From Candidatus Fredericiella danica (GTDB lineage Bacteria > Chloroflexota > Anaerolineae > Caldilineales > Caldilineaceae), in assembly GCA_016713335.1 (NCBI GenBank), contig JADJPH010000039.1, positions 9,107-73,106 of the forward strand: a stretch of DNA of 64,000 nucleotides, in the 5' to 3' direction. The notes beneath the pieces are model-generated. The model was not told the DNA's origin. It saw only the letters and a program-made list of their open reading frames with translations, and searched no databases. The position numbers were made by a program, and so were the translations under genes. The stretch's first letter is position 1. Each line of letters begins with the position of its first letter. This document shows, one piece after another, positions 9,383-20,269 of this stretch.

Positions 9383-10436
9383 CTGGTTGAGCGAGCAGTA
9401 CCAGCGATTCAACCTCGACACGATGTCGGGCATCTCGCCCGGCACGCGCACGAGGATTTTCCAGCGTGTGCGCTTGCGCACCGGCAAGGACCCACAGATC
9501 CCGCTCCGTTGGGCGCGTGTGTGGTGGTATGAAGACCCAGCCGAGTGTCTCGTTGTCTTGGAGGATGCCGGCGCACAGAGAAAAGACGAAGCAAGCGGAG
9601 ACGGCGCTGGGGACGTTGTGCTCCGGCTGCAGGATCCGCTTGCAACGGACTTTGCGGTGAACTTTATCGAAGCTTTTGCCACCACCGGGTTTTCACCGGT
9701 CGCGTGTGCCACGTGCACCCATTGGGGCAGGCTACGAACCGCAACGGGTGACGGGATGGGCGTTGGCAGGTGTTTGTGGCAGCGGGATCGCGCCACGCAT
9801 GACCTACAACCGGTTGATCCTGCGTTGGCGATGTTGACGACCCAGGGCGTGCTGGCGCTGGCATGCGATCACTGGGAAGAGGCGATCGGGGGCTTGACAG
9901 AGGTTAGCGACGCCACGGCGCCGCTTGCACCAATGCCCAAAGCGGCCGAACGCGACAGCAACGAACGCTGGACACTCTGGGGGCAGCTTCGTCGCTGGTT
10001 TGGAAGAACCGGCACGGCGCCGCCATCGGATAACACACTAACCTGGGAAGAGAAACTGGTCGAACGGAGTGGCGTTGGGGCCGGCACGGAATCCTGTTTT
10101 GTTTGCCAGGGCAGGATCGCCAATCTGGGCGCGCTGGCGGTGGCAACGCCTGAAGGTGACAAACAGACCTACAGTATTTGGCGCTGCCGAAGCTGCTATA
10201 CATACTACTTGAACGATTGGATCGACCGGTGGGAACGCACCGATAGCCTGGAAACCGAAGAAAAATACTATCGCCTGGCGCCGGTTGACGCATTGGCAGT
10301 GCTTTCGGTCATCGACAACATTGTCCATGCGGAGCATCCGGCGCGCCGGTACGAAAGAGACGCACAGCGTGCCTGGATGTTGAATTTTCTTGGTGGGCGG
10401 GATGCGCTTAGCCATCAGATAAGACAGGGCAGATGA
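9363..10436 (+). CDS. Unknown protein with cysteine pairs (possible zinc-binding)
   Basis: A 357-residue protein of unrecognised family. It has three CxxC motifs: CATC at about residue 114, CFVC ([12 protein letters not shown]) near 239 and CRSC ([17 protein letters not shown]) near 269. The last two, about 30 residues apart, could form a zinc ribbon; the first is followed by a GRCLW segment. No signal peptide or membrane segment is visible, so it is likely cytoplasmic. It starts at ATG 9363 inside the end of the sugar-binding gene, and its TGA overlaps the ATG of the next gene, indicating translational coupling. Confidence 0.7.
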   Translation: MRQTGSDWLSEQYQRFNLDTMSGISPGTRTRIFQRVRLRTGKDPQIPLRWARVWWYEDPAECLVVLEDAGAQRKDEASGDGAGDVVLRLQDPLATDFAVNFIEAFATTGFSPVACATCTHWGRLRTATGDGMGVGRCLWQRDRATHDLQPVDPALAMLTTQGVLALACDHWEEAIGGLTEVSDATAPLAPMPKAAERDSNERWTLWGQLRRWFGRTGTAPPSDNTLTWEEKLVERSGVGAGTESCFVCQGRIANLGALAVATPEGDKQTYSIWRCRSCYTYYLNDWIDRWERTDSLETEEKYYRLAPVDALAVLSVIDNIVHAEHPARRYERDAQRAWMLNFLGGRDALSHQIRQGR

Positions 10437-11461
10437 TTCTCGAAAGCCGGCCCGCGACCATCATCGCGGCAAAGTATGCGGAATTGCCATTTCCTGCATT
10501 GGCGCCAATGCAGGAGTTTGCCTTTGATTTAGGGATCACGGCGACGGACACGCCACTGCTCCTCGAAGGTGTCGTCTTTCAAGCGTTTCATGACCACCAA
10601 CTGGTTTTTGAGGAACGCTGGCCCGGTACGGTGCTCCAACAAAAGCTTGGTGACCTTGATTTATCGGTTGCGCCGGGTACGGGTGTCGCGCTGCGTGCTA
10701 TCCACTTCTTGGTGCATGGCTATCAGGATCTGACTGAAGTGCATGTCACGGTGTTGGTCACCCCGAAGGGGGCCGCGGGTGTCACGCAGGGGGAACTGAC
10801 AATCCCCGTGCATTACCATGAGAACCTCACCGATCTTCATTTCCCTGGCGCCGGCGCCTGGTGGGCCATTCAGGGCAATGACTGGACCGACCGGCATAAA
10901 CAAGAAGTGTTTAGCCAGACGTACGCAATGGATTTCGTCAAACTGGGTGAAGAGAGCGCCTTCTTCCGTGGGCGCGGCGCCGAGGTTGAGGATCACTACA
11001 GTTGGAATCAGCCTGTCCACGCTGCGGCCGGGGGCAAAGTCGCTTTTGTGATCTACGATATGCCCGATCTTGCGCCGGGCGCCATGCCAGATCCGCGCAT
11101 GTTTCGTGACGATCCACGGCGCATGTTAGGCAATGCGGTGGCAATCAGCCATGGCAACGGTGAATTCAGTTACTATGCATGCTTGCAGCAGGCGAGTCTT
11201 GCGGTGCGCGAGGGGCAGGTCATCCGTCGCGGCGCATTGATTGGCGCGGTCGGCAACAGTGGCTTGACGCCGGGGCCGCACTTGCACTTTCATCTGATGA
11301 ACGGGCCCAATCCCTTTATCGACCAGGGATTGCCTGCAAAGTTTTCGCACTTCTCTGCGGGTGGTCAATACTTTGACCGTCCAATCACGATTCCATCGCG
11401 CATGATTGTCATTGGAGCGGGGCAGGCTCAGGCACTTGCGTCCGCACCAGGGGAGGAATGA
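10433..11461 (+). CDS. M23 (LytM-like) family metallopeptidase domain protein
   Basis: A 342-residue protein. The C-terminal half carries a LytM/lysostaphin fold: [14 protein letters not shown] (the Asp zinc ligand region), [60 protein letters not shown] and [13 protein letters not shown] with the HxH zinc motif near residue 282. The first zinc ligand His usually found before YAxD is replaced by Gln, which may weaken or remove peptidase activity, although some members of this subgroup share that form. The N-terminal half is an unrecognised beta-rich region. No signal peptide is visible. Coupled by ATGA overlaps to both neighbours. Confidence 0.82.
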   Translation: MILESRPATIIAAKYAELPFPALAPMQEFAFDLGITATDTPLLLEGVVFQAFHDHQLVFEERWPGTVLQQKLGDLDLSVAPGTGVALRAIHFLVHGYQDLTEVHVTVLVTPKGAAGVTQGELTIPVHYHENLTDLHFPGAGAWWAIQGNDWTDRHKQEVFSQTYAMDFVKLGEESAFFRGRGAEVEDHYSWNQPVHAAAGGKVAFVIYDMPDLAPGAMPDPRMFRDDPRRMLGNAVAISHGNGEFSYYACLQQASLAVREGQVIRRGALIGAVGNSGLTPGPHLHFHLMNGPNPFIDQGLPAKFSHFSAGGQYFDRPITIPSRMIVIGAGQAQALASAPGEE

Positions 11462-11970
11462 TTTCGATGAACCAGAATGGTGAATTACCACTTCAAACGA
11501 CCGTAGACGATGAACTCTACGATGAGTTGAATGAGTTGGTAGGCCAGCAGATTGTCTATGTCGAAGTGTGGGAGGATTCGCTTGGCGGCGCCATTGAGGA
11601 GGATGAGGTGACGCTGACGAAACCGACCGGTGAATCGGCCTTCGACATAGATCTCTATCTTGCGGATGGCGTCTATTTTGAATTGTATAGCGTTTCGTGC
11701 TTTGATGACCCAGATGCGGACCCCTGGCGCGGACTGGAAGTGACCACCAAACGCCTGCAGAGCGTGGCGCGGCGTGGCGTATTGGAGGAAGTGGCCGTCG
11801 ATGAAGACGATGGGCTCGTCCTGGTGTTGCGCGATGCGCGCCGGCAGTTGATCTATCTGAGCGTTGGCGCCTGGCTGCTGGAAGAATGGGATGAGTTGCC
11901 CATCCCGTTTTTTTCGTCTATGATTAGTTCAAATTTTGCGCAGTACCTCACCGCATTTGCACAGAAATAA
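11458..11970 (+). CDS. Unknown acidic protein
   Basis: A 170-residue, acidic protein with no motif I recognise. It has alternating short acidic strands ([42 protein letters not shown]) and no membrane segment. The ATG at 11458 overlaps the TGA of the M23 gene; an ATG at 11467 is an alternative. The overlap suggests it is made together with the M23-type protein and the cysteine-pair protein. Confidence 0.65.
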   Translation: MISMNQNGELPLQTTVDDELYDELNELVGQQIVYVEVWEDSLGGAIEEDEVTLTKPTGESAFDIDLYLADGVYFELYSVSCFDDPDADPWRGLEVTTKRLQSVARRGVLEEVAVDEDDGLVLVLRDARRQLIYLSVGAWLLEEWDELPIPFFSSMISSNFAQYLTAFAQK

Positions 11971-11988
11971 AATCGGGAGAGTCTTGCT

Positions 11989-12480
11989 ATGATTCCATTG
12001 ACTGCCATGGCTGCAGCCAAGCCGCAGACGAATCCGTGGATGGCCTCGCTTTGGGGCGGCGGCATCTCAGCGCTGATTGCAGCGGCGTTCGGATGGCTTT
12101 TGGGCACCAACATGCCGATTCTTTGGGGGTTGGCGCTCATTTTGATCGGTGTGGGACCGGTGCTGGGGTATCAGCTCGCAGCCGGCAAATTGGGCCGCGA
12201 TTGGAAGTCCATCATTGGTGGCTTCTTGGGTGGCATCATCCCGTTGCTCGGTTGGCTGATTTTGTGGCCGCTCTTTGTTTGGTTGTTGAACCGGAAGTTC
12301 CCACTTGGGCGCCTTTACCTCGGTAGCCTTGTCGGCATTGTCCTTGGCTTCGTCGTCTGGTGGGCGATTGCAATGATGATGGGGCAGAACCCTGAGACAT
12401 GGTTTGGTCTGGCCTGGGCACTGGCAGTGAGCGCCTGGGGCGGCTCCACTGCTGCGTTCATGCAGGAGAAAGACGCATAA
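11989..12480 (+). CDS. Small polytopic membrane protein, unknown
   Basis: A 163-residue hydrophobic protein with about five membrane segments (near residues 19-38, 40-58, 78-103, 112-130, 136-152) and glycine-rich turns such as IIGGFLGGIIPLLGWLILWPLFVWLLNRKFPLG. No conserved catalytic residues are visible. It follows the acidic protein by 18 bases with a GGGAGAG ribosome site before the ATG, so it is probably the last gene of the 9.4-12.5 kb operon. Confidence 0.7.
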   Translation: MIPLTAMAAAKPQTNPWMASLWGGGISALIAAAFGWLLGTNMPILWGLALILIGVGPVLGYQLAAGKLGRDWKSIIGGFLGGIIPLLGWLILWPLFVWLLNRKFPLGRLYLGSLVGIVLGFVVWWAIAMMMGQNPETWFGLAWALAVSAWGGSTAAFMQEKDA

Positions 12481-12614
12481 GTTTGTCCATGGCGTAATCG
12501 AATATCGAGTGATGATGAGCGGCGGCTTCGCAAGGAAGTCGCCGCTTTCCATTGGGTGGTGGGTGCAATCACGGCTTTCTTCGTGCAAGTTGCCTAATAT
12601 AGCATTGTGCACTT

Positions 12615-12644
12615 TTGCGCTGGCTTCTGAGTCGCCGCTATAAT
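12615..12644 (+). promoter_or_regulatory. Putative promoter of the PucR-type regulator
   Basis: TTGCGC (12615-12620), an 18-base spacer and a perfect TATAAT (12639-12644), about 40 bases before the likely start codon at 12685. Confidence 0.55.
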
Positions 12645-12684
12645 GACGGATTGACGAGCAGGAATCTGCTTGCATGAGAGCAAT

Positions 12685-14330
12685 ATGTACAAGAGCACAA
12701 CCACGCTCGACGATGTATTTCGTCTGGCCTTGCCGGCCCATACACAGTTGTTGGCGGGTACGGCCTTTTTGAATCGACCAGTCAGTTGGGCATGCAGCTT
12801 GCGCCCCAGCCCACCGGCATTCCCAAAGCTGGATGGCAATGAACTCGCGCTCATCGATATGGATGATCTCCGCAGACTGGATCCGAAGCTGCGGCTGGAC
12901 CGCGTCTTGCGGAGCCTGCAATCGGCCCATGTCTCGGCGGTCGCAGTCTTGGGCGACCTGATCGACAGCGGCGCCGTTGCGGTGGCCGATGACAGCCATC
13001 TGGCCCTCTTTCAACTGCCCGCGATGCATCGCTCACCCAGGTCGAGCGATCGGTGATCCGGTTGATCGTCGACCGGGCGGGCTACATTGCCCAGCGTTCG
13101 ACTGATTTGCAGCGGGAACTGAGCCAGGCTGCGCTCAATGGTGGCGGGCTTGGCAAGATTGCCGCGCGCTTGCATGGCTTCGCACAACAACCCGTTGTGC
13201 TCCTGGGCGAGAGTGGTCAGGTCAATGCGCTGGCCGGTCTCGACTTTCTCACGACTGAGCAGCAGCAGACGTTGTTGGACAATCTGCCGAACTTGACGCT
13301 GCTGCGGGCCTGGACTGCCACCCAGCCTGCGTCATCGGTGAGCTCTGCGGTCGGCGTATTGCCGCTTGGTCACACTTCGGCTTCGGCCCCCTATCGTAGC
13401 ACGGTGGTTGCACCGATTTACGCCAGTGATGGCGTGCATGGCTATTGCCTGCTGTTGCGGCCTGCGGCCTTGAGCGAACAGGAAGTCAGTGCGGTTGAGG
13501 AAGTGGCGGTGGTGCAGGGTGCGTCGGCCGCGGCGCTCGAATGGGCGAAGCAAAATGCAATCGGCATCGCCGAAGAGCGGATGCGCGCCGCCTTTTTGGA
13601 TGAGTTGTTGGCGGCGGAGATCGCCGATGAGCAGGCGTGGATTCAGCGTGGGGCGTCGCTCCACTACGACTTGACACAGCCGTATGTTGCGCTGTTGATC
13701 GAGGCCACCAACGTGCCGAATTGGCCGAACTCGCTGTTGCGCTTCATGCAGCAGCAGCAAGTTGTTGCCCTGCACACCCGCCGCGACGAAGGGCTGCTGG
13801 TCTTTTGGCCCGTCACCAACCCCAAGAGCGGCCGCGAGCTCAAAGTGATCATGAATGGCTTCGTAGAGCAGATTCAGAAGGCCCATCCCCGGGCCAAGGT
13901 CGTGATTGGCATCGGCCGGCCCGGCGTTGGTCCAGGCAACTGGCGCGGCAGCCAACAGCAGGCGCGGGAGAGCTGGCGGCTGGGGAAAGAGTGGGAGACT
14001 GCGCCGGTCACCTATTTTGGGGACCTTGGCTTGTATCAGTTGTTGACCGGTCTGGGCACGAACCCGGAGGCAGCGCGCTTCTTCCGCAAGACGTTGGCAA
14101 AGCTGATCAATCACGACGACAACAAGAATTCGGAATTGGTGCAGACGCTTGAAGCGTTCTTTGCCAGTCACGGCAACCTGAGCCAGACGGCAGTCAGGTT
14201 GCACATTCATCGAAACACGCTCACCTATCGCCTCGAACAGATCGCGAACATCACGCAGTTGGATCTGGATGACCCGGATGCGAGGTTCTCGTTGCAGTTG
14301 GCGCTGAAGTTGCGACCCGTGCTGAAGTGA
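12685..14330 (+). CDS. PucR-family (CdaR-type) transcriptional regulator, frame broken once
   Basis: The N-terminal frame (12685 to about 13025) matches a PucR purine-catabolism sensory domain: [36 protein letters not shown] and [12 protein letters not shown] one-base loss near CCCGCGATGCATCG moves the protein into the frame running to 14330, beginning [20 protein letters not shown]. That part has a GAF/GGDEF-like middle region and the C-terminal HTH_30 domain ([39 protein letters not shown]). The two parts read as one regulator. Ligand and targets are unknown; no purine genes adjoin. Confidence 0.87.
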
Positions 14331-14343
14331 GGCGCAAGCGACA

Positions 14344-15201
14344 TCATTTCCGCTGCAGATAGAAGATATACAGTCCACTTGCGAGGGTCAAGAGTGCACC
14401 CGCCAGGGTCAACCAGGTGGGCACTTCCTGCCAGATCAGAAAACCCCACATGATGCTGATGGGCAGGGCAACATATTCAAATGGGGCAAGCACCGAGGCC
14501 GGCGCCAGACTATACGCGCGGGACAGGAAATAGATCCAAGCCGCCCAAATCAGCCCCAACCCAGCCATAATGGTCAGATCGAGCATGGTCGGCATACTCC
14601 AGGTGCGGATCAGAAAGGCAATACTCGGATGGGCATCGGGCTGCGCTCCAACAATGGCAGGCAGTGGCGCCAGGACCAGCGCAGCCACCAGGTAAACCAG
14701 CGAACTGTAGTAGGCCATCGTCGCACTACTGTCGTAGGTGTGCAGTTTGCGGGTGGAGATCACCATCAGCGCGTAGAAAAGCACCGAAATCAGGATGAAC
14801 ACCGATCCCAGATTGAAGGTGGTGGTGCCGGGCCGGACGATCAGTAGAACGCCGGCAAAACCAACCATCAGCGCCACCCAATGGCGCAGCCCCACCTCTT
14901 CACCCAGCATCAAAACCGACAGAAGCGTGATCATCAGTGGACCAGAGAAGCGAATCGCTTCGATATCCGCCAGCGGCAGCGCTGCTAATCCCATCATCGC
15001 GGTCGTGTAGGAGAGAAAAAGGAAAAGCCCGCGGGTGTATTCGAGCTTGTGCTGCTTCGTTTTGGGCAACCCGCGATGGCCTTCATTGTAATAGAACAGC
15101 AGGGTGAAGGGCAGGGCAACCAGGCTGCGGAAGATGACGAGGGGGGGCCCGCGGATGGGGCTGATTTCAACGGAATAAGAACCGCCAATCAATTTGAGCA
15201 C
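14344..15201 (-). CDS. EamA/DMT-superfamily transporter, N terminus probably short
   Basis: Polytopic membrane transporter of the drug/metabolite superfamily. About nine hydrophobic segments are seen, with two EamA repeats: residues 1-110 (RSLVALPFTLLFYY, YTRGLFLFLSYTTAMMGLAALPLADIEAIRFSGPLMITLLSVLMLGEEVGLRHWVALMVGFAGVLLIVRPG) and 130-285 (FYALMVISTRKL, ASVLAPFEYVALPISIMWGFLIWQEVPTWLTLAGALLTLASGLYIFY). Family members usually have ten segments; the GTG start falls inside the first, so 15-20 residues seem missing or out of frame. Substrate unknown. Convergent with the PucR-type regulator. Confidence 0.85.
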   Translation of the reverse strand: MLKLIGGSYSVEISPIRGPPLVIFRSLVALPFTLLFYYNEGHRGLPKTKQHKLEYTRGLFLFLSYTTAMMGLAALPLADIEAIRFSGPLMITLLSVLMLGEEVGLRHWVALMVGFAGVLLIVRPGTTTFNLGSVFILISVLFYALMVISTRKLHTYDSSATMAYYSSLVYLVAALVLAPLPAIVGAQPDAHPSIAFLIRTWSMPTMLDLTIMAGLGLIWAAWIYFLSRAYSLAPASVLAPFEYVALPISIMWGFLIWQEVPTWLTLAGALLTLASGLYIFYLQRK

Positions 15202-15315
15202 GCACTGAGAAGGGGCGACAAATCTGGAGGGAGATGGTCAGAGCCGCCAAGTGGTCCAAGCCCAAAGCCGACGCGCTGTGGTAGACTGGTATCGGCTACG
15301 GTTCAGGGGGGGGGG

Positions 15316-15335
15316 CACCACCTGACGGGATGGTG
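15316..15335. repeat. Single copy of hairpin motif A
   Basis: CACCACCTGACGGGATGGTG, preceded by a run of G, matches the motif A repeats at 4.2 kb and 36.8-37.3 kb with one C missing. It lies between the DMT transporter and the end of trpA. Confidence 0.75.
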
Positions 15336-15370
15336 CCCGGGCGCCGCCCCGGGCGGGGGCGGCTCTTTCC

Positions 15371-16136
15371 CTAACGCAGCGACAGCAGAGATTCCATCAG
15401 GCGATCCCGCGGCTTTTACTAACGCGGAGCCGACGATCACCCCATCGGCAATCTGGGCGACAGCCCTCGCCTGCGCCCCAGTGCCGATGCCGAAGCCCAC
15501 GGCCAACGGCAGGTTGGTGGCTTTGCGGACGCGGCCAACGAATGCTGCCAGATCCGGCGGCAAATCGGTGCGCGCACCGGTGATGCCGGTGACGCTCACG
15601 AGATAGATAAAGCCGGTGGCGTGGCTCGCCACAAAGCGGATGCGTTCGTCGGTGCTCGTTGGCGCCAGGAGGTAGATGGTGGCAAGCCCGGCTTTGCGAC
15701 AGGCGCTCTCCAGTTGTTCGGCCTCTTCGGGCGGCAAATCCGGCACGATCAACCCGTCGATTCCCGCCGCCACTGCGTCGGCGACAAAGCGGTCGACGCC
15801 ATAGGCAAACAACGGGTTGTAGTAGGTCATGGCGCAAAATGGCTGAGTCACGCCCGCTGCCCGCAGTTCACGCACCATGGCAAGGCAGTCCTTCACCGTC
15901 GTCCCCTGCGTCAGCGCCAGGTAGGTTGCGGTCTGGATCGTCGGCCCATCGGCGAGCGGATCGCTGTGCGGGATGCCAATTTCGAAAAGGTCGGCTCCAT
16001 TTTCACTCAGAGTGCGGATGACCTCGATGGTTGCAGCTCGATTGGGATAGCCCATGGCATGGTAGGGCATGAAAGCAGCACGGTTCGCTGCGGCCGCCTG
16101 CCGGAATGTAGCCTCAATGCGTTCGACGCCGGTCAT
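15371..16136 (-). CDS. trpA: Tryptophan synthase alpha chain (3' end out of frame)
   Basis: Cleaves indole-3-glycerol phosphate to indole, which is channelled to TrpB. Catalytic Glu52 ([10 protein letters not shown]) and Asp63 (LADGPTIQ) are present, as are [20 protein letters not shown] and the phosphate-binding [10 protein letters not shown] and VIVGSALVK. In the open frame the protein runs past its natural end through a repeat to 15303. One base shifted near 15395-15405, the sequence reads LMESLLSLR and stops at 15371, the normal TrpA terminus, so I take that as the true end. The ATG follows the trpB stop by one base. Confidence 0.94.
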
Positions 16137-16137
16137 C

Positions 16138-17391
<1,254 letters not shown>

Positions 17392-17433
17392 TTCTACACT
17401 CCTCATCCCTACTGTGTCCAGTGCGTTGCTGGA

Positions 17434-18297
17434 TTAGAGGCGCGCGGTCGTCGCGCGCATGATTTCAACGGGCGCCGGCTGGCCCGTCCACCGTTCAAAG
17501 GCGATGGCGCCCTGCCAGACGAGCATGCCGATCCCGCCGATAGCACGGGCGCCGGCCACGGCAGCCTGCTGTAAGAGCCGGGTCTTGGTCGGGTTATAGA
17601 CGAGATCATAGACCACGTGTTCCGGGCGAAATGTAAGATTGGCAGGCCATGGCGTGCCGTCGATCCCCGGCGTCATGCCCAAGGAAGTGCAGTTAACGAT
17701 CAATTCGATGTGTGGAGCGATCGCTTCCAACGCATCCGGCAGCCGCGCGGCGACAATCGAACAGCGAGAAAAGCGGGGCTGCATGTCGTCGACAAGCGTC
17801 TGCGCCCGCGCTTCGGTGCGGTTCAGGATGACAATGCTCTGGGCGCCGGCCTCCGCCAAACCGTAGACGATGGCGCGCGCGGAGCCTCCGGCGCCAAGTA
17901 CGGCACAGGCACGCCCCGCAACAGTGACGGCATGGTCCACCAGATCCGCCACGAAGCCCGGGGCATCGGTGTTGTCGCCAACGAGGGCGCCATCAGGTTG
18001 GATTAGGATCGTATTGACTGCGCCGATGGCAGCGGCAGCGGGCGTCAGGCGATCCAGGCTGGGCATCACGGCCTGCTTGTGCGGGACCGTTACGTTAGCC
18101 CCGCGGAAGCCCAGGCCGCGCAATCCTGCCACGGCTTCGGCGACGCGTCCGGGTGGCTCCGGCGCCACCGGCAACGGCACATACTGCCAGTCGAGACCGG
18201 CATGGGCGAATGCCGCGTTCTGCATGGCCGGACTGCGACTATGGCTGACGGGCCAACCGATGATGCCGACGAGTTGGGTTTTGCTAGTGATCGTCAT
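17434..18297 (-). CDS. aroE: Shikimate dehydrogenase (NADP+)
   Basis: Reduces 3-dehydroshikimate to shikimate. The 287-residue protein has the shikimate-binding GWPVSHSRSPAMQNAAF, the catalytic Lys in NVTVPHKQAVMP, GAVNTI, DNTDAPGF, the nucleotide-binding VLGAGGSARAIVYGL and the NRT motif that selects NADP. It complements the aroC-aroKB-aroQ operon on the other strand and heads a unit with trpB and trpA. Confidence 0.97.
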   Translation of the reverse strand: MTITSKTQLVGIIGWPVSHSRSPAMQNAAFAHAGLDWQYVPLPVAPEPPGRVAEAVAGLRGLGFRGANVTVPHKQAVMPSLDRLTPAAAAIGAVNTILIQPDGALVGDNTDAPGFVADLVDHAVTVAGRACAVLGAGGSARAIVYGLAEAGAQSIVILNRTEARAQTLVDDMQPRFSRCSIVAARLPDALEAIAPHIELIVNCTSLGMTPGIDGTPWPANLTFRPEHVVYDLVYNPTKTRLLQQAAVAGARAIGGIGMLVWQGAIAFERWTGQPAPVEIMRATTARL

Positions 18298-18356
18298 GGA
18301 CTACCGACTATATCCGTATTAGCGCGCAAACGCAAGATGCTGGCTCTTGATTCGAT

Positions 18357-18385
18357 TTGACAGTGCCTGCGCTATCGACTAGAAT
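18357..18385 (+). promoter_or_regulatory. Promoter of the metY leader
   Basis: Consensus -35 TTGACA (18357-18362), 17-base spacer, TAGAAT -10 (18380-18385). It lies about 26 bases before the SAM-I aptamer. Confidence 0.75.
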
Positions 18386-18410
18386 CCTGCGCCACAACTG
18401 AATAGCATAA

Positions 18411-18539
<129 letters not shown>

Positions 18540-18562
18540 AGCCAGCGACCGCTCTCCTGCTC

Positions 18563-18586
18563 ATCCCCACCTCGATGGGGATTTTT
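18563..18586 (+). terminator. Intrinsic terminator after the SAM aptamer
   Basis: Hairpin ATCCCCA-CCTCGA-TGGGGAT followed by TTTT. It could be the expression platform of the riboswitch or a separate stop. Confidence 0.7.
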
Positions 18587-18626
18587 GTTGCCCGACAACA
18601 GAGCAGACGGTGCAGTCGAGCCTCAG

Positions 18627-18656
18627 CCTCTCGCCTTCTTGATGAGAGGTTTTTTT
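18627..18656 (+). terminator. Second intrinsic terminator in the metY leader
   Basis: CCTCTC (18627-18632) pairs with GAGAGG (18644-18649), followed by seven T. The 3' arm repeats the GATGAGAGG of the aptamer P1 strand, so arms of the two elements could exchange, as expected for a SAM-controlled terminator. Confidence 0.65.
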
Positions 18657-18702
18657 GTTCATGTATGCCAGAGGAACATGATGGTCAGAAAAAACAGGGT
18701 GG

Positions 18703-18784
18703 CAAAGAGATTACAGCAGGACCAAGCGCAATCGCGGCGACCTGCTGTGATCTCTTTGTGCGCAGGCGGGTTTGATTGCGCACA
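18703..18784 (+). other. Long structured leader segment before metY
   Basis: CAAAGAGATTACAGCAGG (18703-18720) is an inverted repeat of 18741-18758 with one G-U-type mismatch in 18, with a 20-base loop. It is followed at once by TGTGCGCA (18757-18764) and TGCGCACA (18777-18784). A third ATCTCTTTG copy occurs near 18797. No T run follows. Function unknown; it lies between the riboswitch terminators and metY. Confidence 0.7.
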
Positions 18785-18845
18785 ATCGGTTCAGTGAATC
18801 TCTTTGCCCGTATCAAATCGACAATGAATTGAGGAACTACGAACT

Positions 18846-20138
18846 ATGAGCAGCGAACGCCAATATGGCTTCAACACCCGCCAACTGCACGCCGGTCAGG
18901 CGCCGGATCCGACGACCGGCAGCCGGGCGGTGCCGATCTATCAGAGCACAAGCTATCAGTTCCGCAACACCGAACATGCCGCCAACCTGTTCGCCCTGCG
19001 TGAGTTGGGTAACATCTACACACGCATCATGAACCCGACGACGGACGTCCTCGAACAGCGTCTGGCGAGCCTTGAGGGCGGCGTGGCGGCACTGGCTGCT
19101 TCCTCCGGTCATGCCGCGCAGACCATGGCGATCTTCGCGCTGTGCGGCGCCGGTGACCATATCGTGTCGAGCAGCCGGCTGTATGGCGGCACCTACAATC
19201 AGTTCAACTATACGCTTCCCCGGCTTGGCATTGACGTGACCTTTGTCGACCCGCGGGACCCGAGCAACTTTGAGAAGGCGATTCGCCCGAACACAAAGAT
19301 TATCTATGGCGAAACGCTCGGTAACCCGGATATCAAGGTCTTTCCGTTCGACGAGGTGGCTGCGATTGCCAAGGCATACAGCATCCCGCTGATGATCGAC
19401 AGTACCTTTGCCACGCCCTACCTGTGCCGCCCCTTCGAATTCGGCGCCAACATCGTCACGCACAGTACGACGAAGTTCCTTGGTGGCCACGGTCAGGCGA
19501 TCGGCGGCATCATCATCGATGGCGGCAACTTTGATTGGCGGAGCGGGCGTTTTGATAACTTCACAACGCCAGATCCAAGCTATCATGGCCTGGTCTATGC
19601 TGATCTCGTGGGGATCGGGTTGCCGCCCTTTGCGATCAAGGCCCGCGTGCAGGTGCTGCGCGATATCGGCGCAAGCCAGGCGCCCTTCAATAGCTGGAAC
19701 ACCCTGACCGGCATTGAGACGCTGAGCATCCGGATGGACCGCCACTGCAGCAACGCACAGCAAGTGGCAGAATTCCTGGAAGGGCACAAACTGGTCAATT
19801 GGGTCTCCTATCCGGGGCTCAAGAGCCACCCTGACCATGAACTGGCCAAGAAGTACCTGCCCAGGGGCGTTGGCGCCATCCTGGGCTTTGGCATCAAGGG
19901 GGGCGCGTCGGCCGGCCAGAAGTTCATCGACCATCTCAAGTTGTTCAGCCACCTGGCCAACGTGGGCGATGCGAAGAGCCTGGCCATTCACCCTGCCACC
20001 ACGACGCACAGCCAGCTAACCACTGCGGAAATGGAAACCGCAGGCGTGACGCCGGACTTCATCCGCTTGAGCATTGGTCTCGAAGACATCGAAGATATTC
20101 TCTGGGACCTCGATCAGGCGCTTTCGTCGGCACAATAG
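18846..20138 (+). CDS. metY: O-acetylhomoserine sulfhydrylase (O-acetylhomoserine aminocarboxypropyltransferase)
   Basis: PLP enzyme making homocysteine from O-acetylhomoserine and sulfide. The 430-residue protein has the Cys/Met-metabolism family pattern: YQSTSYQFRNTEHAANLF, YTRIMNPTTDVLEQRLASLEGG, SSSRLYGGTYNQFNYTLPRLGI, the lysine motif HSTTKFLGGHGQAIGG and the C-terminal HPATTTHSQLT and RLSIGLEDIEDI. It sits under SAM-I control and upstream of metX, which supplies its substrate. Confidence 0.97.
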   Translation: MSSERQYGFNTRQLHAGQAPDPTTGSRAVPIYQSTSYQFRNTEHAANLFALRELGNIYTRIMNPTTDVLEQRLASLEGGVAALAASSGHAAQTMAIFALCGAGDHIVSSSRLYGGTYNQFNYTLPRLGIDVTFVDPRDPSNFEKAIRPNTKIIYGETLGNPDIKVFPFDEVAAIAKAYSIPLMIDSTFATPYLCRPFEFGANIVTHSTTKFLGGHGQAIGGIIIDGGNFDWRSGRFDNFTTPDPSYHGLVYADLVGIGLPPFAIKARVQVLRDIGASQAPFNSWNTLTGIETLSIRMDRHCSNAQQVAEFLEGHKLVNWVSYPGLKSHPDHELAKKYLPRGVGAILGFGIKGGASAGQKFIDHLKLFSHLANVGDAKSLAIHPATTTHSQLTTAEMETAGVTPDFIRLSIGLEDIEDILWDLDQALSSAQ

Positions 20139-20149
20139 TTGAACGGCCA

Positions 20150-20244
20150 ATTCCCGATTATCAACGGCTTTTTCTCGATTTTGCGTGTTAATAACAATTG
20201 CATTATCACTAAAAATTGAGAATTCGCCGTTGATAATCGGGAAT
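20150..20244. repeat. MITE-like perfect inverted repeat between metY and metX
   Basis: The left arm ATTCCCGATTATCAACGGC (20150-20168) and right arm (20226-20244) are exact reverse complements over 19 bases. The pairing continues inward as TTCTCGATTTT with AAAATTGAGAA (one mismatch), giving a stem of more than 30 bases around an AT-rich core. The composition (AT-rich) differs from the surrounding coding DNA. I see no clear target-site duplication. Confidence 0.75.
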
Positions 20245-20269
20245 CGAATCTCTCAGCAGGGAGAGTGCC

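Noticed and set aside
12067..13029. A 320-residue minus-strand frame across the small membrane protein and the pucR start.
   Set aside because: It overlaps two plausible plus-strand genes and a promoter, and shows no recognisable domain.
18837..20009. A 390-residue minus-strand frame covering metY.
   Set aside because: Shadow of the metY coding frame in GC-rich DNA; no family resemblance and no independent start signals.
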